64,000 nt of DNA, taken from the NCBI GenBank assembly GCA_963709175.1, contig CAVPVK010000003.1, positions 620,001 to 684,000 of the forward strand, read 5' to 3'. Under the pieces are notes generated by a model. That model saw nothing but the letters and a program-made list of their open reading frames with translations, was not told where the DNA came from and did no database searches. The translations under genes were made by a program, and so were the position numbers. The DNA is from JANXQG01 sp963709175 (GTDB taxonomy: Bacteria; Planctomycetota; Planctomycetia; Pirellulales; Thermoguttaceae). Position 1 is the first letter of the stretch, and every line of letters starts with the position of its first letter. This document shows positions 17,673 through 27,132 of this stretch, in pieces.

Positions 17673-18359
17673 TCAATCGCCGCGTGCCGGCTGGGGGATG
17701 CTCTGATCGACCGCCTGGCTGGCCGCGAGAATCTGCTCCCGCGATCCCTGCCGCGAGATCGTTTCGGCAAAGCCCGCTTGCCGCAAGGCGAAGCCCAGCC
17801 GTGAGAGCAAATGCAGGTGGGCGCGGATCGTGGGGCTGACGATCGTAAAGAGCGTGTGGACGGGCTGCCCATCCAGGGCCCCGAATTCGATCGGCTGCTC
17901 GAGGAAGCAAAGCGTGACCATGGGCCGCGTAATGTGCATCACGATCGGGTTGCGGACGTGCGGAACGGCGATGCCGTTGCCCAGAGCGGTCGACCCCAGC
18001 GACTCCCGCGCCAGCAAGACCTGGAGAAGGAACTGGCGATCGACCTGGTCGGGCAAAGGCATGACATCGACTAGCGATTGGAGCACGGAGGGCTTGTCGT
18101 TTCCGCTCAAGCGGTAGTGGATGCCGCCCGCCTTGAGGGCCTCGGTCAGGCTCACAATGGGACCGCTTTCCGACTCAGCGAAGATGTCGGCCGAGACGTT
18201 CAGACGTTGCGACGTGGCCCATTCGAGTAGTTCCGCCCGATTGAACCGATACTGTTCGTTGATCCGATAGGCCGGCAACCGGCCTTGCTTGACCCAACGG
18301 TAGATGGTTTTTTCCGATACCTTGAGCAGGTGTGCGGAATCGCGGACGCTCAAATCCAT
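17673..18359 (-). CDS. Helix-turn-helix plus PTS EIIA (PtsN-like) regulator
   Basis: About 228 residues from ATG 18359; an in-frame TTG at 18398 is an alternative, and neither has a good ribosome site. Residues about 3-50 are an excisionase/MerR-like winged helix-turn-helix (LLKVSEKTIYRWVKQGRLPAYRI). Residues about 75-215 are an EIIA-Fru/Ntr fold with the phosphorylatable His in GNGIAVPHVRNP. Fusing a DNA-binding domain to EIIA suggests a transcription factor gated by PTS phosphorylation or by protein contact. It heads the Ehr module by 21 bases, so it most likely controls that operon or itself (inference). No EI or HPr gene is visible in the window. Confidence 0.85.
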   Translation of the reverse strand: MDLSVRDSAHLLKVSEKTIYRWVKQGRLPAYRINEQYRFNRAELLEWATSQRLNVSADIFAESESGPIVSLTEALKAGGIHYRLSGNDKPSVLQSLVDVMPLPDQVDRQFLLQVLLARESLGSTALGNGIAVPHVRNPIVMHITRPMVTLCFLEQPIEFGALDGQPVHTLFTIVSPTIRAHLHLLSRLGFALRQAGFAETISRQGSREQILAASQAVDQSIPQPARGD

Positions 18360-18472
18360 GGCAGATGCGGTGTCGCGGCCGTCCTTGGCTTTGGACAATA
18401 CTAGATGAGCGAGAGAACATAGCCATAGATGTCCAAGCCGTCAAGGCGGAATTGCGGATCGGTGTCACGGTG

Positions 18473-18892
18473 TCACGGATCGCCCTGCTTCTTCCTTTCC
18501 AATTCGGCGATCCTTTCCTTCAAGCGTGCCAACTCACTGTCAGGAGACTCACTTGGAAGTTCTGACAACCAGGCGGGGCCAGTTTCATCTTGCGAAGGAG
18601 GTTTCTCGGTAGGTGGGCTGGAACCTCGTGCCGCCAATCCGGCGCCCAAGACTGAGCCGCCAATCCCTCCGACAATTCCCCCAACCCCAAATCCTATCAG
18701 CAGCCCAAAAAACCCGGAGCAAGCATCGATCATTCCCGACACTTGCTTGGCGGCCGGATCGGGATTGTTCCGCAATTCATTATGGGAGGTCGCGATTAAC
18801 GGTCCAACGACCCCTCCAATCACGACGCCGAGGATGGCGCCGACTATGCCGCCGAAACAACCACCTCCCATAACTCTTGGTCTGTCAGACAT
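18473..18892 (-). CDS. Hypothetical glycine-rich membrane protein
   Basis: About 139 residues from an ATG at 18892 (an earlier start at 18904 is possible). Two hydrophobic glycine-zipper-like segments (GGGCFGGIVGAILGVVIGGVVG and FFGLLIGFGVGGIVGGIGGSVLG) suggest two membrane spans. They are followed by a polar tail ending in a short charged coil, LARLKERIAELERKKQG. I do not recognise a family. It is co-directional with the neighbouring hypothetical at 18910 with a 17-base gap, so the two may be co-transcribed. Confidence 0.6.
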   Translation of the reverse strand: MSDRPRVMGGGCFGGIVGAILGVVIGGVVGPLIATSHNELRNNPDPAAKQVSGMIDACSGFFGLLIGFGVGGIVGGIGGSVLGAGLAARGSSPPTEKPPSQDETGPAWLSELPSESPDSELARLKERIAELERKKQGDP

Positions 18893-18909
18893 AGCGGGTC
18901 GCAACGTGC

Positions 18910-19431
18910 TTATTTCTTGACGACGATCCAGTCGATCAGGTAGGTTTTATTCTTGTTGCTTTCGTACGACGCCGTAGAGTCAGGACCGAGAGTCGCATCG
19001 ACAAGCGTGATGTCGAATCCGTCATTGGCTTGCTTCCAATACGGATCAAAGAAGGGATAACCACCGGCGGGAAACCGGTTTGTGAGCAGCACGATATAGT
19101 CCGCGCCCAATCGAGCGGCGACGCCCGAATCCAGTTTTACGCGGGCAAACGTGGCGTTGTTCTGTACCGCTCCAAGATGGAAAGTAGCCGTACCCGCTAC
19201 AATAATGCGAGGCGTTTGGCTTGCCCGAGATTGAAGATCGGCGACCTGCTTTTGCAAATCCTTGAGTTGTTGGGCCTGGGTATCGACATCGGCGGGCACT
19301 TCCTTGGCTGAGGCGCCGGCCGTGGGGGGGGCTGAGATCGCCACGCGATTCATAGACCACAAGGCAATCAGGATCAGTAACGCGAAAGTTGTTGTCGCGA
19401 CGATGGTTGAAATAACATGCTGGCGATTCAT
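18910..19431 (-). CDS. Hypothetical membrane-anchored protein with coiled coil
   Basis: 173 residues from ATG 19431, chosen because GGAGG lies 8 bases upstream. One N-terminal membrane anchor (about 5-30) is followed by a coiled coil (TQAQQLKDLQKQVADLQSRA, about 50-75). A beta-rich C-terminal domain begins IIVAGTATFHLG and ends LIDWIVVKK. No catalytic motif is evident. The domain looks like a small all-beta extracytoplasmic fold of the H-type-lectin or surface-display kind, but this is only an impression from the W and hydrophobic spacing. Neighbours give no functional hint. Confidence 0.6.
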   Translation of the reverse strand: MNRQHVISTIVATTTFALLILIALWSMNRVAISAPPTAGASAKEVPADVDTQAQQLKDLQKQVADLQSRASQTPRIIVAGTATFHLGAVQNNATFARVKLDSGVAARLGADYIVLLTNRFPAGGYPFFDPYWKQANDGFDITLVDATLGPDSTASYESNKNKTYLIDWIVVKK

Positions 19432-19638
19432 GCGAAAAACCTCCAAATGGATGCTTGGCAATAGGACGGAAGTTCTGGCAGTCTACAATGCGGGCCGACG
19501 GCGGTCAATCAAGCAGCAAGCAGCAAGCGGCCAAGCTTGCGAGCGATTGGACACCGGACTATACTTGGCGAATTCGACGAGCCGTTGCATTGAATTTACC
19601 CGAAGGCCAGTGAACAAATCCAAACGGATGAGGAGCTA

Positions 19639-20832
19639 ATGGCGATGAAGAACACGTCAGTTGCGGTGATTCTCGGTGTGCTTGTTGGTCTTGCCGTAGG
19701 CCGTCTGGTGGCAGGAGAAGAGCCCGGCACCGGAAAGACCCAGAAACGGTTCAAGGGGCCGGTGAAGGTTTTCATTCTGGCGGGACAATCGAACATGGAA
19801 GGGCTTGGCGGCATCAGGACTCTCGACGCGCTGGGCGAACATCCGACGCATGGATACCTGCTGAAGAAGGTCAAAAACAATGACGGTTCGTTCGTCGTTC
19901 GCGACGACGTTTTCGTCTATTACCACCGGGCCTCGGATTCGCGATTCTTCAGGGACCCCCTGACCGTGGGCATGGGCGGCTGGGGTGGTGGCGAGTGGTT
20001 TGGGCCGGAATTGATGTTTGGCATCCAGATGGGGGACTACTTTGAAGAGCCGGTTCTCCTCATCAAGACCGCGTGGGGCGGCAAGGATCTCTACTACGAT
20101 TTCCGTCCGCCCAGTGCCGGAAAACCTGCCTACGACGTCGGCAAACGCGATTCCAAGATGGGCGAGTATTACGGGAAGATGGTTGAGGAGGTCCGTACAT
20201 GCCTGGATCATCGCGGCACCGATTTTCCGCAGCTCAAGGGCCTAGACTATCAACTCTGCGGTCTTGTCTGGTTCCAGGGATGGAACGACATGTGTTCCGG
20301 CAAGAAGGAGGCATGGAAGGAGTATCCTTCGAACTTCGTCCACCTTGTTCAGGATCTTCGCGCCGAACTCAAGGTTCCCAACTTGCCGGTTGTCGTCGGC
20401 GAACTGGGTTGTGGCGGAGAGACGGACGCGGGCCAGATCCCGTTTCGCAAAGAGCAGGCGAAGATCGCCACACGTCCCGAACTCAAAGGCAGGATCGGCT
20501 ATGTGCGTACGGCTCCGTTCTGGTATCCCGCATTAGATGAATTGCCCAGAAAGCTGGGCGCTGAAGAAGGACGGGTACGACAAGAGGTCGCGGCCCAGCT
20601 CAAGCAGCAATATCGCAATAAACCGGAAAGTGCGGATCCCAAGAAAATGGAACAGCTCGTCAACGACGCACTTGCCGAGGCGTTGAAGAAGGACGCAGCG
20701 TACCAGAGGATCAAGGAGGAACATGACCGACACGTCAGCAACTGGTTCTGCCACTACAACGGAAGCGGCAGGGTGTACTGCATGGTTGGTTATAGTTTGG
20801 CTGAGGCAATGAAGCCGCTCTTGAAAAAGTGA
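19639..20832 (+). CDS. Secreted sialate O-acetylesterase (SASA) domain protein
   Basis: 397 residues. The ATG at 19639 follows AGGAG by three bases. A signal peptide (about 1-26) precedes the esterase domain, whose nucleophile motif is FILAGQSNMEGLGG. Later blocks characteristic of this SGNH-like family are KTAWGGKDL and LVWFQGWNDM. Members remove acetyl groups from carbohydrates, and planctomycetes carry many for degrading acetylated polysaccharides. A Lys/Glu-rich helical insertion lies near 300-365, before the C-terminal NWFCHYNGSGRVYCMVGYSLAEAM, which supplies the late conserved His. The true substrate is unknown. The neighbours are unrelated. Confidence 0.82.
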   Translation: MAMKNTSVAVILGVLVGLAVGRLVAGEEPGTGKTQKRFKGPVKVFILAGQSNMEGLGGIRTLDALGEHPTHGYLLKKVKNNDGSFVVRDDVFVYYHRASDSRFFRDPLTVGMGGWGGGEWFGPELMFGIQMGDYFEEPVLLIKTAWGGKDLYYDFRPPSAGKPAYDVGKRDSKMGEYYGKMVEEVRTCLDHRGTDFPQLKGLDYQLCGLVWFQGWNDMCSGKKEAWKEYPSNFVHLVQDLRAELKVPNLPVVVGELGCGGETDAGQIPFRKEQAKIATRPELKGRIGYVRTAPFWYPALDELPRKLGAEEGRVRQEVAAQLKQQYRNKPESADPKKMEQLVNDALAEALKKDAAYQRIKEEHDRHVSNWFCHYNGSGRVYCMVGYSLAEAMKPLLKK

Positions 20833-21041
20833 AATGCGAGGCAACCGCAGGGATGTCGCATTTTCCGACACCGCTGGCCATCGCTTCGACAATCGGCCCT
20901 CCTTTGGGGCGGATATTTATCGCCTCAAGTCATGGTATGATTGGAAGATAGCCATTTTTTGCAGCCTGTCTCTGCTCCGGCATAAAGAATGCATTGATGT
21001 CGTCCCAATCTCCCGGTCCCGCTTTATTGGAGCCCCCAGCA

Positions 21042-22208
21042 ATGAACCACGATAGCACGCATAATTCCGTATCTCGACGCCATTTCCTTGCCGCTTCGGC
21101 CTTTACCGCATTTTCGACCGCCGGCCTGGTGCCCCTGAGCGGCTTGGCCGCCGTTGTGCCGGATCCGCGGATCGATCCCCTAGTGGCCAAGGCAATCGAT
21201 TACCTGGCCAAGAACCAATCGGCCAATGGGGCCTTTTCGCCCCGGGCGGGCGTGGGCGTCACCGCCTTGGTGACCGCCGGCATGCTCCGCAACGGTCGCT
21301 CGCCCGACGACCCCTTGGTCGCCCGCAGCCTTAAGTTCCTGGAGAATTCCGTGCAACCGGACGGCGGCATCTATAGCCCCAAGCTGGGCTTCAACAACTA
21401 CGAGACGTCCATTGCCCTGATGTGCCTGGTCGAGGCCAATGCCGACAAGCGGTATGACGGACTGATTCGCAAGGCCGAGAAATTCCTCAAGGCGACCCAA
21501 TGGACCGAGGCCACCAACGAAAACGACCCAACGCGCAAGGTTGACAAGTCGGATCCCTTCTATGGCGGCGCCGGTTACGGCCACAATAAGCGGCCGGACC
21601 TCTCCAACACGGCCTTCATGGTTGACGCCCTAAAGGCGGCCGGCAACGGGCCCGACGACGAGGCAATGAAAAAGGCCCTGGTTTTCGTCTCCCGCTGCCA
21701 GAACCTGGAAAGCGAGTATAACACCACGCCCGCTGCCGCCAAGAACCCCGACGGCGGCTTCTACTATACCCCGGCCGACGGCGGGGAGAGCGCAGCCGAC
21801 AAGCTGCCCAACGGCGGCCTGCGGAGCTACGGCTCAATGACCTACTCGGGCCTGAAGAGCATGATCTACTGCGGCGTGAAGTCCGATGACTTCCGCGTCA
21901 AGGCGGCCAAGAAGTGGATCCAGCAGAATTACGACCTCACGACCAATCCGGGCGTCGGGCCGGACGGCCTCTACTACTACTATCACGTCTTTGCCAAGGC
22001 CTTGGCCGCCGTAGGCAGCGACACCCTGGAAGACGCCAAGGGCGTGAAGCACGACTGGCGGAAGGAGCTCGTCAAGGAACTGGCCTCCAAGCAGCAGCCC
22101 AACGGCTCATGGACGAACACCAAGAGCCGCTGGCTGGAAGGCGATCCGAACCTGGTGACGGGCTACGTGCTGCTGACGCTTTCCTACTGCCGGCCGGGGG
22201 CGAAGTAA
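21042..22208 (+). CDS. Tat-exported prenyltransferase/squalene-oxidase repeat protein
   Basis: 388 residues from ATG 21042. The N-terminus SVSRRHFLAASAFTAFS is a twin-arginine export signal. The rest is built of alpha-alpha barrel repeats of the squalene-cyclase/prenyltransferase type (KAIDYLAKNQSANGAFSP, RSLKFLENSVQPDGGIYSP, ELASKQQPNGSWTN), each with the QxxxGxW/F-like signature. The DxDD of true cyclases is not seen, so enzymatic cyclisation is unlikely. Planctomycetes have many such exported barrel proteins of undefined role. A weak GGAG precedes the start by about 10 bases. It is a single-gene unit. Confidence 0.85.
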   Translation: MNHDSTHNSVSRRHFLAASAFTAFSTAGLVPLSGLAAVVPDPRIDPLVAKAIDYLAKNQSANGAFSPRAGVGVTALVTAGMLRNGRSPDDPLVARSLKFLENSVQPDGGIYSPKLGFNNYETSIALMCLVEANADKRYDGLIRKAEKFLKATQWTEATNENDPTRKVDKSDPFYGGAGYGHNKRPDLSNTAFMVDALKAAGNGPDDEAMKKALVFVSRCQNLESEYNTTPAAAKNPDGGFYYTPADGGESAADKLPNGGLRSYGSMTYSGLKSMIYCGVKSDDFRVKAAKKWIQQNYDLTTNPGVGPDGLYYYYHVFAKALAAVGSDTLEDAKGVKHDWRKELVKELASKQQPNGSWTNTKSRWLEGDPNLVTGYVLLTLSYCRPGAK

Positions 22209-22224
22209 AGGAAGAAAGACCTTA

Positions 22225-22262
22225 CAAACTATCTCAAAACGCGTAGGGTGGGCCGAGTGGAA
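22225..22262. repeat. Possible dispersed repeat fragment
   Basis: The string gcgtagggtgggccgagtgg followed by aacgagtcccac has the look of a short dispersed palindromic element common in planctomycete intergenic DNA. Only one copy is in the window, so the assignment rests on memory and is weak. Confidence 0.25.
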
Positions 22263-22459
22263 CGAGTCCCACTACGAGATCTAAGCTCTCGAATGTTTTT
22301 TCCTGAAGGAAGCGTCAAAATGGCTTGACGCGGGGGCCTTTCCGGGCCACAATCGGAAGAATAGAGGGGTTTGCAATCCTCTGTTTTTCCGGCCGCTTCC
22401 TTGGCGGCCGTCCGTCAAACCACGCGACATCCATCGGCGACCTTCTTTCAGGGGGCATT

Positions 22460-24764
22460 GTGAGTTCCGGCCTTATTACTCCCGCGGGCGAAGCCGCGCG
22501 ACCTTCGGCCCATAGCGAAACTGGGCCGATGGAAAAGTTCGTTTATAACGATTCAATTGTCCGCGCATTCATCATGGTCACCGTCCTCTGGGGAGTGGTG
22601 GCCATGCTCGTCGGAATCGTTGTCGCCTTGGAGCTGGTGCTGCCGACCTTGGGCATGGGCCTGCCGATCCTGGCTTTTGGCCGGCTGCGGCCATTGCACA
22701 CCAACGCGGCGATTTTCGCCTTTGCCGGCAACGCGGTCTTCGCCGCCGTCTATCATTCCACGCAACGGCTCTGCAAGACCCGAATTTTCAGCGATTTCCT
22801 CAGTTGGTTCCATTTCTGGGGATGGCAATTGATCATCGCAGCCGCGGCCATCACGTTGCCTTTGGGTTACACGCAGTCGAAGGAATACGCCGAGCTGGAG
22901 TGGCCCATCGACCTGACAATCGCCGTGGTGTGGGTCGCCTTTGCCGTCAATTTCTTCGGCACGCTCGCCCGTCGCCGCGAACGCCATATGTATGTGGCGC
23001 TCTGGTTTTACATCGCCACGGTCATTGCGATCACCGTCTTGCACGTCTTCAACAGCCTGGAACTGCCGGTCGGCCCGTTGAAGAGCTATCCGGTTTACGC
23101 CGGTGTGCAGGACGCCTTCATGGAGTGGTGGTACGGCCACAATGCGGTGGGCTTCTTTCTCACAACGCCGTTTCTGGGCATAATGTATTATTACCTGCCC
23201 AAGGCGGCCGAGCGGCCGGTCTATTCCTACCGTTTAAGCATCGTTCATTTTTGGTCGCTGGTCTTCATCTACATTTGGGCGGGGCCGCACCACCTGCACT
23301 ATACGGCCTTGCCGGAATGGGCGTCGACGCTGGGAATGCTCTTCTCGGTGATGCTCTGGATGCCGTCGTGGGGCGGCATGATCAACGGCCTGCTCACGCT
23401 CCGCGGGGCCTGGAACAAGGTGGCCGCCGACCCGATCCTGAAGTTCTTCGTGGTGGCGATTACCTTCTACGGCATGTCGACTTTCGAGGGTCCGATGCTC
23501 TCGGTCAAAGAGGTCAACGCCCTGGCGCACTATACCGACTGGGTGATCGCCCATGTACACGGTGGTGCACTGGGCTGGGTGGGCTTCATGACCTTCGGCA
23601 TGCTTTACTGGCTGATGCCGCGAATGTTTCAATCGCCGCTGTGGAGCAAGAAGCTGATGAACGCCCATTTCTGGATCGCCACGATTGGGCTGCTGCTCTA
23701 TATCGTGCCGATTTACGTCGCCGGGCTGACGCAGGGCCTGATGTGGCGGGCGCTGGATCCCAAGGGCGGCCTCCGCTACGAGTTCCTGCAAACGGTTGTC
23801 GTGCTGATGCCAATGTACTGGATCCGCGTCGGTGGCGGCACGCTCTACCTGCTGGGCGCGGTACTGTGCGGCGTGAACCTGTTGAAGACCTGGGCGGCCC
23901 GGCCGGCCCGATACACCGAGACCGTGCACGAGGCCCCGGCGCTTGCCCGCAGCTACCATGAGCCGCCGGTCCCCCAGTCGCGACTCAAGGGCGCCGCGGT
24001 CTTGGAGTTCGCCAACTGGCTGGACGTTTGGATGCAGGGCTGGTGGCATCGCCGCGCCGAGCGGCGGCCGCTGCGGTTTACCATCTGGGTGGTCTGCGCG
24101 GTGGTGGCCGCATCCCTGTTCGAGGTCATTCCCATGTTCGTCATCCAGTCGAACATCCCCACCATCAAGTCGGTGCAACCGTACACGCCGCTGGAATTGC
24201 TAGGCCGCGACATCTACATCGAGAACGGCTGCTACAACTGCCATTCGCAGATGATCCGTCCCATCCTTGCGGAGACGAAACGCTACGGCGAATACCAGCA
24301 AGCCGGGCGAATCGGTCTACGACCATCCGTTCCAGTGGGGATCGCGGCGGATCGGCCCGGACCTGGCCCGCGAGGGCGGCAGCAAGTCGCCCGATTGGCA
24401 TCTCCGCCACTTGCGCAATCCCCGCGACACGTCGCTGGGCCAGTCGATCATGCCGGACTACGCCTGGCTCGCAGAATCGCCCACTGAGTTCGACGCCATC
24501 CCCCAGCGGATGCGGGGCATGCAGATGCTGGGAGTGCCATACAAGAACGAGGAGATTGCCGACGGCATCGCCACAGCCCACAAGCAGGCCGATGAAATTG
24601 TCGCCAAGCTTACGGAATCGGACGCGGCGGAGAAAGAGCACTTGAAAGACAAGAAGGTCATCGCCCTGATCGCTTACCTCGATCGTCTGGGCCGCGACCT
24701 TGCGCAACCGCCTCCGCCGGAAACGGCGGCCCCCGCGGCGACCGCCCAGGCAAAGGCGCCATGA
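22460..24764 (+). CDS. ccoNO: Fused cbb3-type cytochrome c oxidase subunits I and II (one frameshift)
   Basis: CcoN (about residues 1-490) is the catalytic subunit reducing O2. The haem and CuB histidines appear in RPLHTNAAIF, WWYGHNAVGF, GPHHLHYTALP and IAHVHGGALGWVGF. CcoO follows in the same reading frame (from about 515), with one membrane helix and haem motif GCYNCHSQMIRP. At about 24295 the frame shifts: removing one C restores ...KRYGEYSKPGESVYDHPFQW and the rest of CcoO, including SIMPDYAWL with the axial Met. I pick GTG 22460, which has GGGGG upstream; ATG 22529 is possible. N-O fusion is known in some lineages. It heads a ccoNO-Q-P-G-H operon. Confidence 0.9.
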
Positions 24765-24768
24765 CGCG

Positions 24769-24802
24769 GCTTGTAGTTCCGGCTGAAGCCGGAACTACAA
24801 GC
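24769..24802. repeat. Palindromic dispersed repeat, copy 4 (compact)
   Basis: Arms GCTTGTAGTTCCGGC (24769-24783) and GCCGGAACTACAAGC (24788-24802) pair perfectly around a TGAA loop. It sits four bases after the ccoO stop and upstream of ccoQ, where it could tune expression between the oxidase core and the later genes. Confidence 0.88.
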
Positions 24803-24836
24803 GGCTATAAACGATCGCAAGTCCGATGAAGACACC

Positions 24837-24986
24837 ATGTACATGGAAACCCTGGCATTCATTGTCGGCACATGCCTGACGATTGCGGCCGTAGTCGCTT
24901 TTTCAGGCATCGTCATCTGGGCCTGCCTCCGCCCCCACGAAAGCGTCGAGGCCGACGCCCATTTGTGGAAAGACGATGAAAACTAA
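24837..24986 (+). CDS. ccoQ: Small cbb3 oxidase subunit, CcoQ/FixQ-like
   Basis: A 49-residue frame between ccoO and ccoP: MYMETLAFIVGTCL, one hydrophobic helix (about 6-27), then a short acidic tail ending HLWKDDEN. Size, single span and position match CcoQ, which stabilises the CcoNO-CcoP complex. The upstream ribosome site is weak. Identification rests mainly on position and topology, because CcoQ is poorly conserved. Confidence 0.7.
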   Translation: MYMETLAFIVGTCLTIAAVVAFSGIVIWACLRPHESVEADAHLWKDDEN

Positions 24987-25072
24987 CTGAGAACCCCTTA
25001 CGCAACCTTGCCTCAGCCCCTGAAACAACTGGAAAAAGTCCGGTTGTGTTAGAGGTTCTGAAGGAGCCCGTC

Positions 25073-25666
25073 ATGGCCCACGACCAGTTGCTCGATCACG
25101 AATACGACGGCATTCAGGAGTACGATAATCCCTGCCCCGGTTGGTGGCACGCCATTTTCGCGCTCACGGTGCTCTTCAGCATCGTCTATTTCCTCTTCTT
25201 CCAAGTCGGGAGTAACGGCTGGACCCTGGCCGATGCCTGGAACTCGGCCACGGCGGCGGACATGAAAGCGCGGTTCTCGGGGATGGGCGAACTCAAGAAC
25301 GACACGGCGACGATTTTGAAATACAAGGACGACGCCGACTGGATGATCTACGCCCGGAGCGTCTTTCTCACCAACTGCCAGTCGTGCCATGGACCCGATG
25401 GCAGCGGCGTGGTGGGCCCCAACCTGACCGACGAATACTACCGCGACGTCACCAAGATCACCGACATCGCCGACGTCATCGCCAACGGCAGGGCGGGAGG
25501 GGCCATGCCTTCGTGGAAGACCCGCTTGCACCCCAATGAAATCGTGCTCATGGCGGCCTACGTGGCTGGACTGCGGAACAATAAACTCAAGGGCAAGCCG
25601 ATCGAGCCCGACAAGGACAAGCTCATTGACCCCTGGCCGACGGCGGTGGAGAGCGGCAAGAAGTGA
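25073..25666 (+). CDS. ccoP: cbb3 oxidase cytochrome c subunit CcoP, mono-haem form
   Basis: 197 residues from ATG 25073 (GAAGGAG six bases upstream). The N-terminal domain reads HEYDGIQEYDNPCPGWWHAIF, the typical CcoP anchor that ends in a transmembrane helix (about 33-52). A single cytochrome c domain follows with CQSCHGPDGSG and the Met ligand in GAMPSWKTRL. Most CcoP proteins carry two haem-c sites; here only one CxxCH is present and the protein is correspondingly short. It would hand electrons from soluble cytochrome to CcoO. Confidence 0.92.
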   Translation: MAHDQLLDHEYDGIQEYDNPCPGWWHAIFALTVLFSIVYFLFFQVGSNGWTLADAWNSATAADMKARFSGMGELKNDTATILKYKDDADWMIYARSVFLTNCQSCHGPDGSGVVGPNLTDEYYRDVTKITDIADVIANGRAGGAMPSWKTRLHPNEIVLMAAYVAGLRNNKLKGKPIEPDKDKLIDPWPTAVESGKK

Positions 25667-25679
25667 GATCGATTTGCCG

Positions 25680-27123
25680 ATGAATATACCGTCTCCTGAG
25701 CCCTCTACCGGTGCGATCAGCGAGCATGCCCCGCCCGCTCCCGAAGGCCGCGTGCTCTCCACGATGCTCGAGGACGGTTCGCGGCGCTGGCTTCATCCGC
25801 GCTGGCCCGGGGACACTTCCTGCGGGCGAGGCGGATCGTGGCGTGGGTGCTAATCGCCATCTTCACGCTCTTGCCGTATCTGAAGATCGGTGGCAAGCCG
25901 GCGATCCTGCTCGACCTGCCCGATCGCAATTTCACCATCTTCGGCTTCACCTTCCTGCCGACGGATACGCTGCTGTTGGCCCTGGCTCTGATCGCCTGGA
26001 TTTTGGGAATCTGCGTAGTCACGGCCCTTGCCGGCCGCGTGTGGTGCGGTTGGATGTGTCCGCAGACGGTCTACATGGAGTTCGTCTTTCGGCCCATCGA
26101 ACGGTTCTTCGACGGTCCGCCGGGGGCCCAGCATCGTCCGGGGAAGAATCGCTCGGCACCCGCACGGTGGCGAAGTACGCCGTCTATCTGGCGGTTTCCG
26201 CCTACCTGGCGCACACGTTCCTGGCCTATTTCGTCGGCGTCGAGGCCCTGGCGCAATGGGTCCGCGGTTCGCCGCTGAAGCATCCCATACCCTTCCTCGT
26301 GATGATTGCAGTGACCGGGCTGATGATGTTCGATTTCGCCTCCTTCCGCGAGCAGACGTGCATCGTGGCCTGTCCCTATGGGCGGTTCCAGTCAGTGATG
26401 CTCGACCGCGACTCGCTCATCGTGAGCTACGATCCTCGCCGCGGCGAGCCGCGCGGCAAGCTGCGGGATCGCAAGGCTGACGGCCCCCGCGGAGACTGCA
26501 TCGATTGCGGCATGTGCACCGACACCTGCCCCACGGGCATCGACATCCGCGAGGGTTTGCAATTGGAGTGCATTGCCTGTACGCAGTGCATCGACGCCTG
26601 CGACGGCGTGATGGAGCGGATCGGCAAGCCCAAAGGACTAATCCGATTGAGTTCGCAGGCCGCCATCGAGGGCAAACCTGGCCGTTGGCTGCGGCCGCGG
26701 GTGATCGTTTATCCGGCGATGATACTCGCGCTGGCGACGGCCTTCCTTATCGTTTTCTTCAATAAGAAGTCAGCCGATGTGACGATCCTGCAGGGGCTCG
26801 GGCTGCCCTACAGCCTTACGGCCACCGGCGAAATCACCAACCAGGTGCGGCTGGTCATCGAGAACCGCAGCGGCCGCGACGCGGTATACAGGATTGAGAT
26901 TGCCGGCAGCCAGGATTCCCGTTTTGCCCGACCGCCCGAAGCCGTTTCGCTGCCCGCCGGCGAAACCGCCAGGATACCGCTGGCTATCGTCACGCCGGCT
27001 GCGGCCTTCGAACGGGGCGTCTGTAAGATCCAGTTGAGGGTATCGGATGACAAGACCTTCCGCCAAGACACGGCCTGCCGGCTACTGGGGCCCGTTCACG
27101 CGGCGAACGCGAATTCCAAGTGA
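25680..27123 (+). CDS. ccoG: cbb3 oxidase assembly ferredoxin CcoG/RdxA (two frameshifts)
   Basis: A membrane polyferredoxin that reduces Cu(II) for cbb3 maturation. The protein starts MNIPSPEPSTGAIS at 25680, 13 bases after ccoP. The first frame breaks near 25798-25802 (one base missing), continuing in ARRIVAWVLIAIFTLLPYLKIGG. It holds VWCGWMCPQTVYMEFVFRPIERFFDG. A second missing base near 26136-26143 leads into TRTVAKYAVYLAVSAYLAH. The cluster motifs CIDCGMCTDTCPTG and CIACTQCIDACD follow, then a C-terminal immunoglobulin-like domain (FixG C-domain). Total length of about 481 matches the family. Confidence 0.88.
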
Positions 27124-27132
27124 GACAGCTCG

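Noticed and set aside
16753..17910. Long minus-strand frame of about 385 codons across the hyfB start
   Set aside because: Its product is Arg/Gly/Pro-rich with no domain, and it lies in a different frame of the real hyfB and regulator genes; typical GC-rich shadow.
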